Source of the DNA: Leptolyngbya sp. FACHB-8
GTDB lineage: Bacteria > Cyanobacteriota > Cyanobacteriia > Elainellales > Elainellaceae
Direction of reading: 5' to 3'
DNA length: 64,000 nt
Assembly: GCF_014695575.1 (NCBI RefSeq)
Contig: NZ_JACJOO010000075.1
Location: 104,900 to 168,899 of the forward strand
How positions within the stretch are numbered: the stretch's first letter is position 1; each line of letters starts with the position of its first letter. A program made the position numbers and the translations under genes. Below, in pieces: positions 52,501-60,436 of the stretch. The notes under the pieces are model-generated. The model made no database searches and was not told the DNA's origin. It worked only from the letters and a program-made list of their open reading frames with translations.

Positions 52501-52947
52501 AGCGTGATATGTCTGAGTAGGTGTGAAGTAATTTGCAGTCCCCGATTCATGAATCATTGGTAAGCGCTTATCCAAATACTTCCACCGGTCATCTAATTCA
52601 TCAGCGAACTTTTGAATTTTTGGCTGCCACGTCTTCGCGGACGGTCACAACAGCATGCATCCTCCCTCCCGACGTAACCTCTAGACGCTAACCATCAAAG
52701 GCTATTTCGACTAAATGTCACTTTCGGTTGAGATCGGTGGGTTCGATAATCCTTAAGACGCAGATCAGCTTCAGAGGTTTCACGGAAATTTATGCCCTGT
52801 GACCTGGGCAATGGAGGCTTGTTTTGACTGAAAATCTTATATCAGTTTCGTTAAGAGTGCTCAAGAATTTCCGAAATTCCACGTCAAATCTTTATTTGAT
52901 GACAGGTCTACCGCTTAAGAGTTAGCACAGCGCGGAATGAACACGTT

Positions 52948-53003
52948 CAGTAGAAAGACGGTGATGTAGAATATCCACTCTGCCTATCACCGTCTTTCTA
53001 CTG
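52948..53003. repeat. 56-bp palindrome
   Basis: Arms CAGTAGAAAGACGGTGAT and complement, 20-nt loop. Confidence 0.8.
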
Positions 53004-53010
53004 AGCGAGG

Positions 53011-53071
53011 GTCTGCTTAGAAGGTTGTTTTTCGTGCACTGCGCGCACGAAAAACAACCTTCTAAGCAGAC
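53011..53071. repeat. 61-bp palindrome with TTTTCGTGC tip
   Basis: Arms of 27 bp (GTCTGCTTAGAAGGTTGTTT + TTCGTGC) are perfect around ACTGCGC. Belongs to the TTTTCGTGC-tipped group. Confidence 0.85.
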
Positions 53072-53118
53072 TCTAAGCAATGTTTAAGCCCGTCACATAG
53101 ATATATAAGAAAAGGAAG

Positions 53119-53835
53119 TCAGGAGCGCTCGTGATCGATCACGAGCTGAAGGCGATCGCGCTGGCTGAGGGTCTGTCCATCTGTAGTGGCGGGTTCAAGT
53201 TGTGCAAGAGAACCTAACAGTTCTAGCCACTCAGGGGTACTTGGGGTAGCCAAAGCGACTGCCAGAGCGTCATACCAAATACCTGCTTCAGCAAGCTGCC
53301 CAGCGCCACGCGTTGACACTGAAGGTACTACTTCAATGTAAGCATCAGCCCGTAAAAGACTGGAAGGGCGATCAGGATAGCACAGCAGTTCTACCTCCCA
53401 CCGGTACTGCCGACCTGCCACAAGACCCGGTGCGGTAGAAGGAAGGGTGTAATGCATCAGCCCCGGCATCGCTGTGAGCGTCTCTTGCCAGAGCAGCTCA
53501 GATTCTCCGGCTTCATTGACGGCATATAGGTTAAAGCCAATCGTTGAGCTGTTCGTATCCGGTCCATACCAGAAGAAGGTGGGATAAGTAGAGACTGTTT
53601 TACCAACGTGGCTCTGAGGAGCGAGAGCCGTCAGGGGCATCACACTTGCCGCTGGGCAGCCACGAGTCCCCGTAGAGCCGGTAGGACCATTTGGGCTAGA
53701 GGGATTTTGAGGCTGATATCCCGAAGCCATAGTCAAGCTTGCTAAGGGGGCTCCCCATAGAGATAGGCCCAGAAGCCCGATTAGATAGTAGTGCGATACC
53801 TGATTGAGAATTTGTGAACCTGGCAAATCCTTCAT
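53119..53835 (-). CDS. DUF928 domain protein, exported
   Basis: A 238-residue protein: signal-type segment (YYLIGLLGLSLWGAPLASL), then RGCPAAS...PLTALAPQSHVGKT and a YPTFFWYGPDTNSS beta domain typical of DUF928. A helical C-terminal part (EAGIWYDALAVALATPSTPE) ends LVIDHERS. DUF928 proteins are cyanobacterial envelope proteins of unknown function that often accompany CHAT and two-partner-secretion genes; here it is 21 kb from that pair. Start ATG 53835 chosen to place the signal segment near the N terminus; in-frame ATG at 53931 is possible. Confidence 0.8.
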   Translation of the reverse strand: MKDLPGSQILNQVSHYYLIGLLGLSLWGAPLASLTMASGYQPQNPSSPNGPTGSTGTRGCPAASVMPLTALAPQSHVGKTVSTYPTFFWYGPDTNSSTIGFNLYAVNEAGESELLWQETLTAMPGLMHYTLPSTAPGLVAGRQYRWEVELLCYPDRPSSLLRADAYIEVVPSVSTRGAGQLAEAGIWYDALAVALATPSTPEWLELLGSLAQLEPATTDGQTLSQRDRLQLVIDHERS

Positions 53836-54011
53836 AGCGTTCACGGGGTTAGTCAACTGTTTTTGACAGTACAAGGCAGTGTACTGGTTTTCAATGGAGG
53901 TACCGCCCTCTTTCATTGCCGAAATCGGCAAGATTACATGTATGTCTTATGCTCAGGTGCATAAAAACCAGAACTCCGATTTCGGTTTTCTATGCGTACC
54001 ATAAGGAGCTC

Positions 54012-54082
54012 ACTGTCAAATAAGATCCTGGAGAAGGGCACGCGCAAAGCTCACGTCCCCCTTCTCTAAGATCTTTGACAGT
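54012..54082. repeat. Imperfect 71-bp palindrome
   Basis: Arms ACTGTCAAATAAGATC and GATCTTTGACAGT, then GGAGAAGGG / CCCTTCTC, with a loop carrying a decayed GCGC tip. Confidence 0.65.
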
Positions 54083-54181
54083 AAGCCCTAAGCACCCAGC
54101 ACGAGTTGGGAATAAGCCGAAGCATCTACCCTTGCTGACGCAACACGTTTTTAGCACTAGGCGATTAGAAGAAGGAAGATT

Positions 54182-54226
54182 AATTTCTAGCAAGCCACAC
54201 AGACTGCGGCTTGCTAGAAATAATTT
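54182..54226. repeat. Imperfect 45-bp palindrome
   Basis: Arms AATTTCTAGCAAGCC and GGCTTGCTAGAAATAATT around ACACAGACTGC. The right arm has a short insertion (ATA). Confidence 0.65.
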
Positions 54227-54256
54227 GTCCTAATACCAATTTGAACAGAACCCAGT

Positions 54257-54309
54257 GCAGATGTTTGTAGGGAAATGGCTCGTAGAGCCATTTCCCTACA
54301 AACATCTGC
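54257..54309. repeat. Perfect 53-bp palindrome
   Basis: Arms of 24 bp (GCAGATGTTTGTAGGGAAAT + GGCT) around CGTAG. The 122-bp element copy 2 begins 9 bp after its right end. Confidence 0.88.
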
Positions 54310-54317
54310 CTAGCTTA

Positions 54318-54439
54318 ACCTGAGTTCGGGTTAAGGGCGTTTTCGAGTGCCGCGCGTTGCACGGCACTCGAAAACGCTCATTTTGGCGTGCGCAAAGCGC
54401 ACGCCAAAATGAGCACTTCAGCTTATCCCGAGCTGAGGT
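54318..54439. mobile_element. 122-bp double-hairpin MITE-like element, copy 2
   Basis: Inverted relative to copy 1 at 4847-4968 and nearly identical: two substitutions are seen, plus an inverted loop trinucleotide (AAA versus TTT) in the GTGCGC hairpin when placed in the same orientation. Flanked by the exact 7-bp direct repeat TAGCTTA (54311-54317 and 54440-54446). Confidence 0.88.
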
Positions 54440-54540
54440 TAGCTTAGTTTTTAAATTGATATAACTAAATCGTCTAAAAACATAGGAGGGCCGCACAGCT
54501 CGTCACCCTCAAAAATATTGTTAATCCGGACCAAGGTTAA

Positions 54541-54586
54541 AGCTAAAAGGGATGGCAGGTGCAAAGCACCTGCCATCCCTTTTGGC
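54541..54586. repeat. 46-bp palindrome
   Basis: Arms AGCTAAAAGGGATGGCAGGT + GC and complement (one mismatch) around AAA. Confidence 0.8.
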
Positions 54587-54588
54587 TC

Positions 54589-54638
54589 AATTTCTTTTAA
54601 GAGAGTAATGGCTTACTATCACTCTCTTAAAAGAAATT
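54589..54638 (-). terminator. Hairpin 3' of the BON gene
   Basis: Arms AATTTCTTTTAAGAGAGT and complement around a 14-nt loop, 22 bp beyond the stop of the minus-strand gene. Confidence 0.55.
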
Positions 54639-54659
54639 AAAAATGAATTGATTCACGGC

Positions 54660-55067
54660 TTAGATCCACTGATGGAATGTTTGTAGGACGACAAAATCGT
54701 CCCAACAGTTACCGTTTGTAGAAGGTGGAACAATACTTACACCATTTAACTCAACTCCAACCGCTCCCTCGACGGATGCAGCGACTTGCACAATACGTGA
54801 AAGTAATCGGCGGTTCTGAACATTGCCTAGAAGGACAATCATAGCCCCCCGCTGCCGCACCTTCAGATTACGAATTTCGTCTGAACTGAAGGATTCGTTT
54901 AACGCTATACATACCCGTTTGGATAGGCCGTAATAGTCGTATTCTCCATTCGGACCAATCCGCTCCGAAGGAATGTGGCTAAACAGCGTTGGCATCCCAG
55001 AAAGGGGCTGAGCCAAAGGCTTCATGGCAGCTGAAGCGGGCAACCCATCGCTTGACTCAACGGACAT
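54660..55067 (-). CDS. BON-domain-like small cyanobacterial protein
   Basis: A 135-residue soluble protein. Residues ~45-110 (YYGLSKRVCIALNESFSSDE ... VRQRGAMIVLLGNVQNRRLL ... VVGVELNGV-type end) follow the beta-alpha-alpha-beta pattern of BON domains, which bind membranes or proteins. The N-terminal part is Ser/Pro-rich and disordered. No signal peptide. Start at ATG 55067 is supported by GGGAGG nine bases upstream; the frame is open to a GTG at 55088. Function unknown. Confidence 0.7.
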   Translation of the reverse strand: MSVESSDGLPASAAMKPLAQPLSGMPTLFSHIPSERIGPNGEYDYYGLSKRVCIALNESFSSDEIRNLKVRQRGAMIVLLGNVQNRRLLSRIVQVAASVEGAVGVELNGVSIVPPSTNGNCWDDFVVLQTFHQWI

Positions 55068-55514
55068 ATCCTGATTCCTCCCACACACTCCAGGGTTAGA
55101 CGTATATTTTTGATGAATGTTTCATTAAAACTATATGAAGTTCATATCAAAGTAGCATGTTTTTTTAAGAGGAGGTTTAGCAATTATACGAGGAATTAAA
55201 TTTTCCATAAGTTAAGCGCCACCGAGCTGAACAAGTGGTAGAGAAAGCTCTCTACCTCCTCTCCAGGGATTATCATGGTCGCCGTCAGTTCAAACGTATT
55301 AATAAAACCAACTTATATAGATAGGTAAGGTTCAAGTTTTGTAAATTTTCCTGCAAAGAAGGAGAGAAGAGTGAGGAAGTATTCCTCACTCTTCTCCGAC
55401 AAAAAGACTAGTAGGCTACGGCCTAAGTTCGTTGCCTACTAGGGTCTGTTTTAAGGACTATCTTTTTGTGCGCAAAGCATACGGAAAGATACTCCTTAAA
55501 ACAGACCCGAAGAA
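55068..55514. other. Intergenic region 447 bp
   Basis: AT-rich near the BON gene (its promoter side). It holds palindromes 55364-55396 (GAGAAGAGTGAGGA arm) and 55442-55508 (GGGTCTGTTTTAAGGA arm), the second just 3' of the DnaJ-pentapeptide gene and a plausible terminator. Confidence 0.55.
55442..55508 (-). repeat. 67-bp palindrome overlapping the 3' flank of the DnaJ gene
   Basis: Outer arms GGGTCTGTTTTAAGGA and complement; inner TATCTTTTTGTGCGC / GCATACGGAAAGATA partially paired around AAA. Lies 7 bp beyond the stop of the minus-strand gene. Confidence 0.75.
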
Positions 55515-56603
55515 TTAAGCATGGGTTGTGCCATCCGGCATAATTGCCCCGGTCAAAATCGCCCCAGTCAACTTCACCATTAACTTGTCTCGTACACCTA
55601 CCTGAGCATTGCTGAGATCGGCTCCAGTCAGGTCGGCTCCACTTAGATCAGCTCCAATCAAGTTGGCCTCACGCAAATTAGCGTTGCGGAGATTTGCTTG
55701 CAACAAATTGGCCCGGAAGAGGTTGGCTCGTTGTAGGTTGGCATCACTGAGGTTCACTTTGTGTAAAAAGCAATCACTCAGATTCGCATTACTAAGGTTC
55801 GCCCGGCTCAAGTTGCGCCCTGAAAGGTCTTTCTCCTTCAAGTTTTGGCCACTCAAATCTGCACCACTGAGGTCAGGGGCTTGAGGGCGAGGGGGAGGCG
55901 GTGACTGGGGAGGAGGAGTATAGGACTGGTTATTCGTTGATTCGTACTTAGCGTAGTTATAGGGATTGGAGCGGTAACTGTAGGACCCCGAGCTATGGCT
56001 ATCCGACCCATTCTGGCTGGAGGAAGGGTTGCTTGAGTGATTAGAGGAGTGGCTGCTTGAAGAAGAGGAAGGGTTGTTTGAGTGATTAGAGGAGTGGCTG
56101 CTTGAAGAACTCGAAGAATGGCTAGATGAATGATTTGTTGAGCTAGCACCATTGGGGCTAGAGGAGTGCCCTGGCGGTGTATAGCCATTGCTATTAGAAG
56201 CCCCATAAGGTGAGCGTGAGCCGTTGTTCGGCTGATGAGGCTGAGAGTAGGACTGATAGTAATAGTGCGGACGGGGGGGCGGTTGGTAATAGGACCGAGA
56301 ACCCCGAGAAGCATTCGAATAGCTGCGGTTGGAGGAAGATGAAGAGGTTGAACCAGAGGAAGGCGGAGTGGAGTGGGTATGAGTCGCGCGCTTCGCTTCT
56401 CGCATAGAGCTACGTAGGCGATCGCGCGCCTGGTTCAGCTCCTTCAACTTCTCCTGAGCCTTTTCTAGCAACCGCTGATTGTCCTGGGGAATCCGATCCG
56501 GATGCCAGATAAAGACCAGATCTTTATAAGCCTGGTTCACCTCTTCCATGGATGCTCCAGGCTCAAGACCTAATACTCTATAGCTATGGTCAATATCGTT
56601 CAT
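55515..56603 (-). CDS. DnaJ-pentapeptide repeat fusion protein
   Basis: A 362-residue protein. Residues 1-70 are a J domain with the HPD motif at 34-36 (FIWHPDRIPQ), which would stimulate an Hsp70 ATPase. A long Ser/Asn/Tyr/Pro-rich linker (~75-240) includes repeated SSHSSNHSSNPSS-type runs. The C-terminal ~120 residues are pentapeptide repeats (ADLSG, NLRNA, NLREA...), a right-handed quadrilateral beta-helix. The combination suggests a targeting co-chaperone, but the target is unknown. The Ser-rich linker DNA is itself repetitive and may vary in length. Confidence 0.88.
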   Translation of the reverse strand: MNDIDHSYRVLGLEPGASMEEVNQAYKDLVFIWHPDRIPQDNQRLLEKAQEKLKELNQARDRLRSSMREAKRATHTHSTPPSSGSTSSSSSNRSYSNASRGSRSYYQPPPRPHYYYQSYSQPHQPNNGSRSPYGASNSNGYTPPGHSSSPNGASSTNHSSSHSSSSSSSHSSNHSNNPSSSSSSHSSNHSSNPSSSQNGSDSHSSGSYSYRSNPYNYAKYESTNNQSYTPPPQSPPPPRPQAPDLSGADLSGQNLKEKDLSGRNLSRANLSNANLSDCFLHKVNLSDANLQRANLFRANLLQANLRNANLREANLIGADLSGADLTGADLSNAQVGVRDKLMVKLTGAILTGAIMPDGTTHA

Positions 56604-56963
56604 TCAGGTCGCGATCGCGTTTCCAGTTTCTTTTATCACCGTACTCTATAGCCCTGTCTATTTATTATTTTGACTGACTCGACCTACCTTTGAGCAGCTT
56701 TTAATCAAGGTAGACACCGAGACAGCACAACAGACCGAGCTTTGAGGAATGTATACGCTATTATGACGGATCCTTGGGATGAAGCATCCGTGACACCCTA
56801 AGCCTATCGCAAGTCTGTGACTTCTTTTCAGGCCAGAGACTGGGAAGTGCTTAAGTTTTCGTAAGCTTCCCCCACTATCCTCAGCTTATCGGGGGAGAGA
56901 GCCGTAAACCTCTACAATCCCATTTAAAAAGGAAAGTTTTTGAATGGTATCTCCAGAAAGAGG

Positions 56964-57030
56964 GTTTGAAAAGCTTTGGGACGGATTGATCTTTAGAGCG
57001 CTGGGTGCGCTAAAAATCAACTTTTCAAAC
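56964..57030. repeat. GTTTGAAA-armed palindrome, copy 1
   Basis: Outer arms GTTTGAAAAG / CTTTTCAAAC, inner GATTGAT..TTTAGAGCGC / GTGCGCTAAAAATCAAC. Same layout as 60332-60405. Confidence 0.65.
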
Positions 57031-57174
57031 ATCCAGGGTCTGGTTAGGACTATGGGTATCTATGGCGAATCTCCTGTTTGAGAAGTTCAGACATTCACAA
57101 TATCCCAAAATTTTTAGAAAAGTACGGGACTGTTGCAGAACATCACTTGTTTTGCGCCGTTCCCTAGTTAATGT

Positions 57175-57218
57175 GACAAAAGGGAAGGCTGGAACCAGTC
57201 CCAGTCTTCCCTTTTGTC
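57175..57218 (-). terminator. Hairpin 3' of the 57235-57471 gene
   Basis: Stem GACAAAAGGGAAG / CTTCCCTTTTGTC, 17 bp beyond the stop on the minus strand. Confidence 0.6.
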
Positions 57219-57234
57219 GCATTTATTCAGAAGA

Positions 57235-57471
57235 TTAATCAGGTAGGCTAGCCCAGGCGTGGGCCACCAACTCGCTAAGCTGTTGGCGGGCAGCCGGTTC
57301 GAGTAGACGATCATCCGCCATTACTTCAGCCGTGAGGTCTTCCAGGGACCGCCCTTCTTGGCGAGCCAGCCGAATAACCCCGGCGATCGCCGCCGCTACA
57401 ACAGTTTCATCAACAGGGCGATGGCGCAGTGCCACAATTTCCTCAGGGTTCGTTGGGATGGGATAATTCAT
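57235..57471 (-). CDS. Small conserved-looking hypothetical protein
   Basis: A 78-residue acidic soluble protein with alternating helices (VDETVVAAAIAGVIRLARQE, LEPAARQQLSELVAHAWASL). Regular codon use, a clear ATG and a 3' hairpin support it as a gene. I do not recognise the family. It is divergent from cruA with 165 bp between them. Confidence 0.65.
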   Translation of the reverse strand: MNYPIPTNPEEIVALRHRPVDETVVAAAIAGVIRLARQEGRSLEDLTAEVMADDRLLEPAARQQLSELVAHAWASLPD

Positions 57472-57636
57472 AGCTGGAGATGGCCGCTGCCGGTCCGGTT
57501 CTAAGATAAGGATGGGGATAAAACCAAAAATATGAGAGATTTGTAAAGATCCTTAAGGTTCGCGTATAGCGAAGTTTAGCGCACTCCTGATCAAATCAAC
57601 ACAGGAATTCTGGGAAATTCCCGAACTAAAACGCTG

Positions 57637-59784
57637 ATGAGAGAGATCCTATACCTGGAAATTCCAACTCCCGATACGGAAGCCGTACGGCAGTGGCTCC
57701 AAAACTCCTTTAACCCTGGCGTGGGGCAGAAGCTCGTTACCCCAGATGGCTTTCGCTTGGTGCTACATGATAGCTCTCATATCGCCACAGAATCTGAAAC
57801 AGGGTCATCGGCCCAATGGGTGACTTTTGTGTGGTCGCTGAACCGCAGTACTTATTTAAAGGTATTCCGCTGGTGCGATCGTTCTACCTACGAAGAATCT
57901 CAACTTCTAAAGCAGTTGACTCAGGCCATCCGTCAACAGTTTCCAAACGAATATCCCGCTCCACCCGACATTGACCTGACACAACAAAGCATCTTTGAGG
58001 CATTGGCCTCCCACTATCCCAAAACCGTCCAGTACTTCCAGCAGATTCCGAATGGGGAGTACGACCTGACGCGGGTGTACTGGTGGGAGCGACGGTGGCG
58101 AGATGGGGTGAATCATCCCCAGCAGCCCCGCCCCGTTGTCTTTCCCCAATCCAATAAGACTGTCCAGGAACTTCTGGCTCAACAGGGCCAGGGCACCCCA
58201 CCTCCAACCTATGACCTGATCTATGTTGGTGGGGCATTGGGTGCTATTCATGCCGCAGTGATGGCGCAGTTGGGTTACCGAGTGCTGCTGCTAGAGCGCC
58301 TACCCTTTGGGCGAATGAATCGGGAGTGGAATATTTCTCGGCAGGAGTTTCAGGGCTTGATCGACCTGGGCCTATTTACCCAGGAGGAGTTTGAGTCCAT
58401 GATTGCCCGGGAGTACCGGGATGGATTCAACAAGTTTTTTGATGCCAACAACCCGGCGATCGCCAAAGCCCCTATCCTCCACACCCCCACGGTGTTGAAT
58501 ATCGCGATGGATGCCGAAAGGCTGTTGGGGCTGTGTGGCGAAAAACTGCGGGCTGCAGGCGGCGATATTTGGGACGAAACCGAATTCGAGCGGGCCGACA
58601 TGGCCCAGGACGGGGTCGTGCTACAGGTGCGAAACCTGGCTACTCAAGTTCCCCGATGCGCCATAGGTCGGCTTCTGGTCGATGCCATGGGGACGGCTTC
58701 CCCGATCGCCTGGCAATTAAATGGCGGTCGTGCCTTTGATAGCGTTTGCCCAACGGTCGGAGCCGTTATCGACGGTGGCTTCGAACCGGGCGTCTGGGAT
58801 TCTGACTACGGGGATGTACTGAATAGCCACGGAGACGTGTCGCGAGGGCGGCAGTTAATCTGGGAACTATTCCCCGGTCGGGGTGACGAACTCACCTTCT
58901 ACCTGTTCCATTACCATCAGGTTCACCCCAAGAACCCCGGCTCCCTGCTGGATCTGTACGAAGACTTTTTCACGATCCTGCCGGAGTATCGCCGCTGTGA
59001 TATGGACAAGCTGCGCTGGAAGAAGGCCACCTTCGGCTACATTCCGGGATTCTTTAGTGTGGGTGGGGGCGATCGCACCGTCGCAGGCGATCGCCTAGTT
59101 GCGATCGGTGATGCCGCATCTCTGCAATCTCCCCTGGTATTCACGGGCTTCGGCTCTCTCGTGAGAAACCTGCCTCGATTAACAGTGCTGCTGGATGTAG
59201 CTTTACGCCATGATCTGCTTCAGGCCCAATACTTAAATCAGATTCGCGCCTTCCAGAGCAACATTGCTGTGACCTGGCTGTTCTCCAAGGGGATGATGGT
59301 ACCCACGGGTAAAAACATTTCGCCCGAGCGGGTGAACTCCATGCTGAATACTTTCTTCGGAATATTAGCTGCAGAACCCCCTGAAGTGGCTGATCGCTTT
59401 ATTAAGGATCGAGCTGGTTGGAAAACTTTTAACTATATGGCCATTAAAGCGGCCTGGAGAAACCCGCGATTGCTGCTGTGGATTTGGGAATTAGCCGGCC
59501 CACGCGACCTGATACGGTGGGTCGGTAGTTACCTCAACTTTACGTTGATGGCTCTGGTGAGCTGGTTATTTCAATGGCTTCCTGGCTTTACTCAGTGGGT
59601 GCAGCCCTGGTTGGAACCCCGCAATCCTGGCCTATGGTTCTGGCTGTTGTCTCGTAGTTATGGGCTCACCTATGGCATGGGAATTCCTCAGGGGATGCGA
59701 CAGGGGATGGGGCGATCGCTTCGTTCTACTCCCCCCCGAGTGGTCTCACCCCCTGTTTCGTCGGGCACTACGCCTATGGGCTGA
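57637..59784 (+). CDS. cruA: CruA-type lycopene cyclase (FAD-dependent)
   Basis: A 715-residue membrane-associated flavoprotein of carotenoid synthesis. A ~190-residue N-terminal extension (MREILYLEIPTPDTEAVRQW...) precedes the dinucleotide fold LIYVGGALGAIHAAVMAQLG near residue 195, followed by LLERLPFGRMNREWNISR, a hallmark of the CruA/CruP group. A late GDRLVAIGDAASLQSPLVFT completes FAD binding, and hydrophobic helices lie at ~630-680. CruA cyclises lycopene; the paralogue CruP does not. The GGALGxIHAAVMA form points to CruA, but I cannot exclude CruP without alignment. Confidence 0.75.
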   Translation: MREILYLEIPTPDTEAVRQWLQNSFNPGVGQKLVTPDGFRLVLHDSSHIATESETGSSAQWVTFVWSLNRSTYLKVFRWCDRSTYEESQLLKQLTQAIRQQFPNEYPAPPDIDLTQQSIFEALASHYPKTVQYFQQIPNGEYDLTRVYWWERRWRDGVNHPQQPRPVVFPQSNKTVQELLAQQGQGTPPPTYDLIYVGGALGAIHAAVMAQLGYRVLLLERLPFGRMNREWNISRQEFQGLIDLGLFTQEEFESMIAREYRDGFNKFFDANNPAIAKAPILHTPTVLNIAMDAERLLGLCGEKLRAAGGDIWDETEFERADMAQDGVVLQVRNLATQVPRCAIGRLLVDAMGTASPIAWQLNGGRAFDSVCPTVGAVIDGGFEPGVWDSDYGDVLNSHGDVSRGRQLIWELFPGRGDELTFYLFHYHQVHPKNPGSLLDLYEDFFTILPEYRRCDMDKLRWKKATFGYIPGFFSVGGGDRTVAGDRLVAIGDAASLQSPLVFTGFGSLVRNLPRLTVLLDVALRHDLLQAQYLNQIRAFQSNIAVTWLFSKGMMVPTGKNISPERVNSMLNTFFGILAAEPPEVADRFIKDRAGWKTFNYMAIKAAWRNPRLLLWIWELAGPRDLIRWVGSYLNFTLMALVSWLFQWLPGFTQWVQPWLEPRNPGLWFWLLSRSYGLTYGMGIPQGMRQGMGRSLRSTPPRVVSPPVSSGTTPMG

Positions 59785-60057
59785 TACGCGTGAAATGCCT
59801 CAGGGGCCTGAATATCGCGTAATCTCCCTGAGATCCAGGTTAAGACTTCCTTACTTACTATCGACAAATAGGTGGTTGTTCCGGATGTCTACTGATAGAC
59901 TGGGTATAGTTTGAAGTTTCTATGAGATGTCTCCTGCACCTCCGGGTTAGCACGTGGGCTTCATGGATGCAAACTGAATCTCCTTGATACTGAATAGTGT
60001 TGGTCTGTGGTGTCATGTCTTGTGCATGGCACTTTATTTTTGTGAATGTTTTTTGAA

Positions 60058-60180
60058 AGGCAGAAGGCAGAAGAGGGAAGGTCGTGGGGAATCGGTAATA
60101 GAACAAGAGAAGGACTTGCTTACCTTCTTTTCTAATCCTCAATCCTTCGCCTTTCCTTCTGCCCTCTGCCTTCTGCCTTA
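60058..60180. repeat. Heptamer repeats GGCAGAA in inverted arrangement
   Basis: Left: GGCAGAAGGCAGAAG; right: CTTCTGCCCTCTGCCTTCTG. Separated by ~75 bp. Tandem heptamers of this type are widespread in cyanobacterial genomes. Confidence 0.7.
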
Positions 60181-60331
60181 CAGCGCTTTTCAAGCGCTGT
60201 CAATTTGAAATATTACAGAATGCTGCTGACGAACACTCACTCAACAGGTACTCTCGTTAGACTGAAAGGCGATTCTCTTCAGAGGGTTGAGTTGTCCCCA
60301 ATTGCCTTTTAGGCCGCTCATCCCAACTAAG

Positions 60332-60405
60332 AGGTTTGAAATCTCCTGGAAAGGGCTGATTCTTTCGGTGCTGTAAGGCCAAAAGAATCAATATTTCAAA
60401 CACCT
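60332..60405. repeat. GTTTGAAA-armed palindrome, copy 2, directly before potD
   Basis: Outer arms AGGTTTGAAAT / ATTTCAAACACCT, inner TGATTCTTT / AAAAGAATCA. It ends ~32 bp before the potD ATG and would form in its leader mRNA. Confidence 0.7.
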
Positions 60406-60436
60406 TTTGATAGCCTCTGATAAGCGAGTGAAATTT

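Larger units (their letters stand above)
52501..53118. other. Intergenic region 618 bp with two palindromes
   Basis: Contains 52948-53003 and 53011-53071, placed 8 bp apart on the 3' side of the DUF928 gene. The remaining sequence upstream of the DUF3747 gene should hold its promoter. Confidence 0.5.
53836..54659. other. Palindrome-rich region between DUF928 and BON genes
   Basis: No gene. In order: hairpin 54012-54082, a decayed remnant of the 122-bp element (~54098-54130: GAGTTGGGAATAAGCCGAAG), hairpins 54182-54226 and 54257-54309, the 122-bp element 54318-54439, and hairpins 54541-54586 and 54589-54638. Confidence 0.7.
56604..57234. other. Intergenic region 631 bp
   Basis: Contains the diverged hairpin 56964-57030 and the hairpin 57175-57218 (GACAAAAGGGAAG arm), the latter a likely terminator for the small gene at 57235-57471. 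The leader of the DnaJ gene is at the left. No RNA gene is recognised. Confidence 0.5.
59785..60436. other. Intergenic region 652 bp upstream of potD
   Basis: It contains inverted heptamer-type repeats of CAGAAGG / CCTTCTG (60058-60081 versus 60155-60179) and the palindrome 60332-60405 immediately before potD. No gene is supported. Confidence 0.55.

Noticed and set aside
54257..54446. Sequencing or assembly artefact as an explanation of the palindromes
   Set aside because: Copies differ by paired substitutions and have distinct target repeats and flanks, which artefactual fold-back would not produce.
57025..57222. 65-codon minus-strand open frame
   Set aside because: It spans a hairpin/terminator region and overlaps inverted repeats; no coding features.
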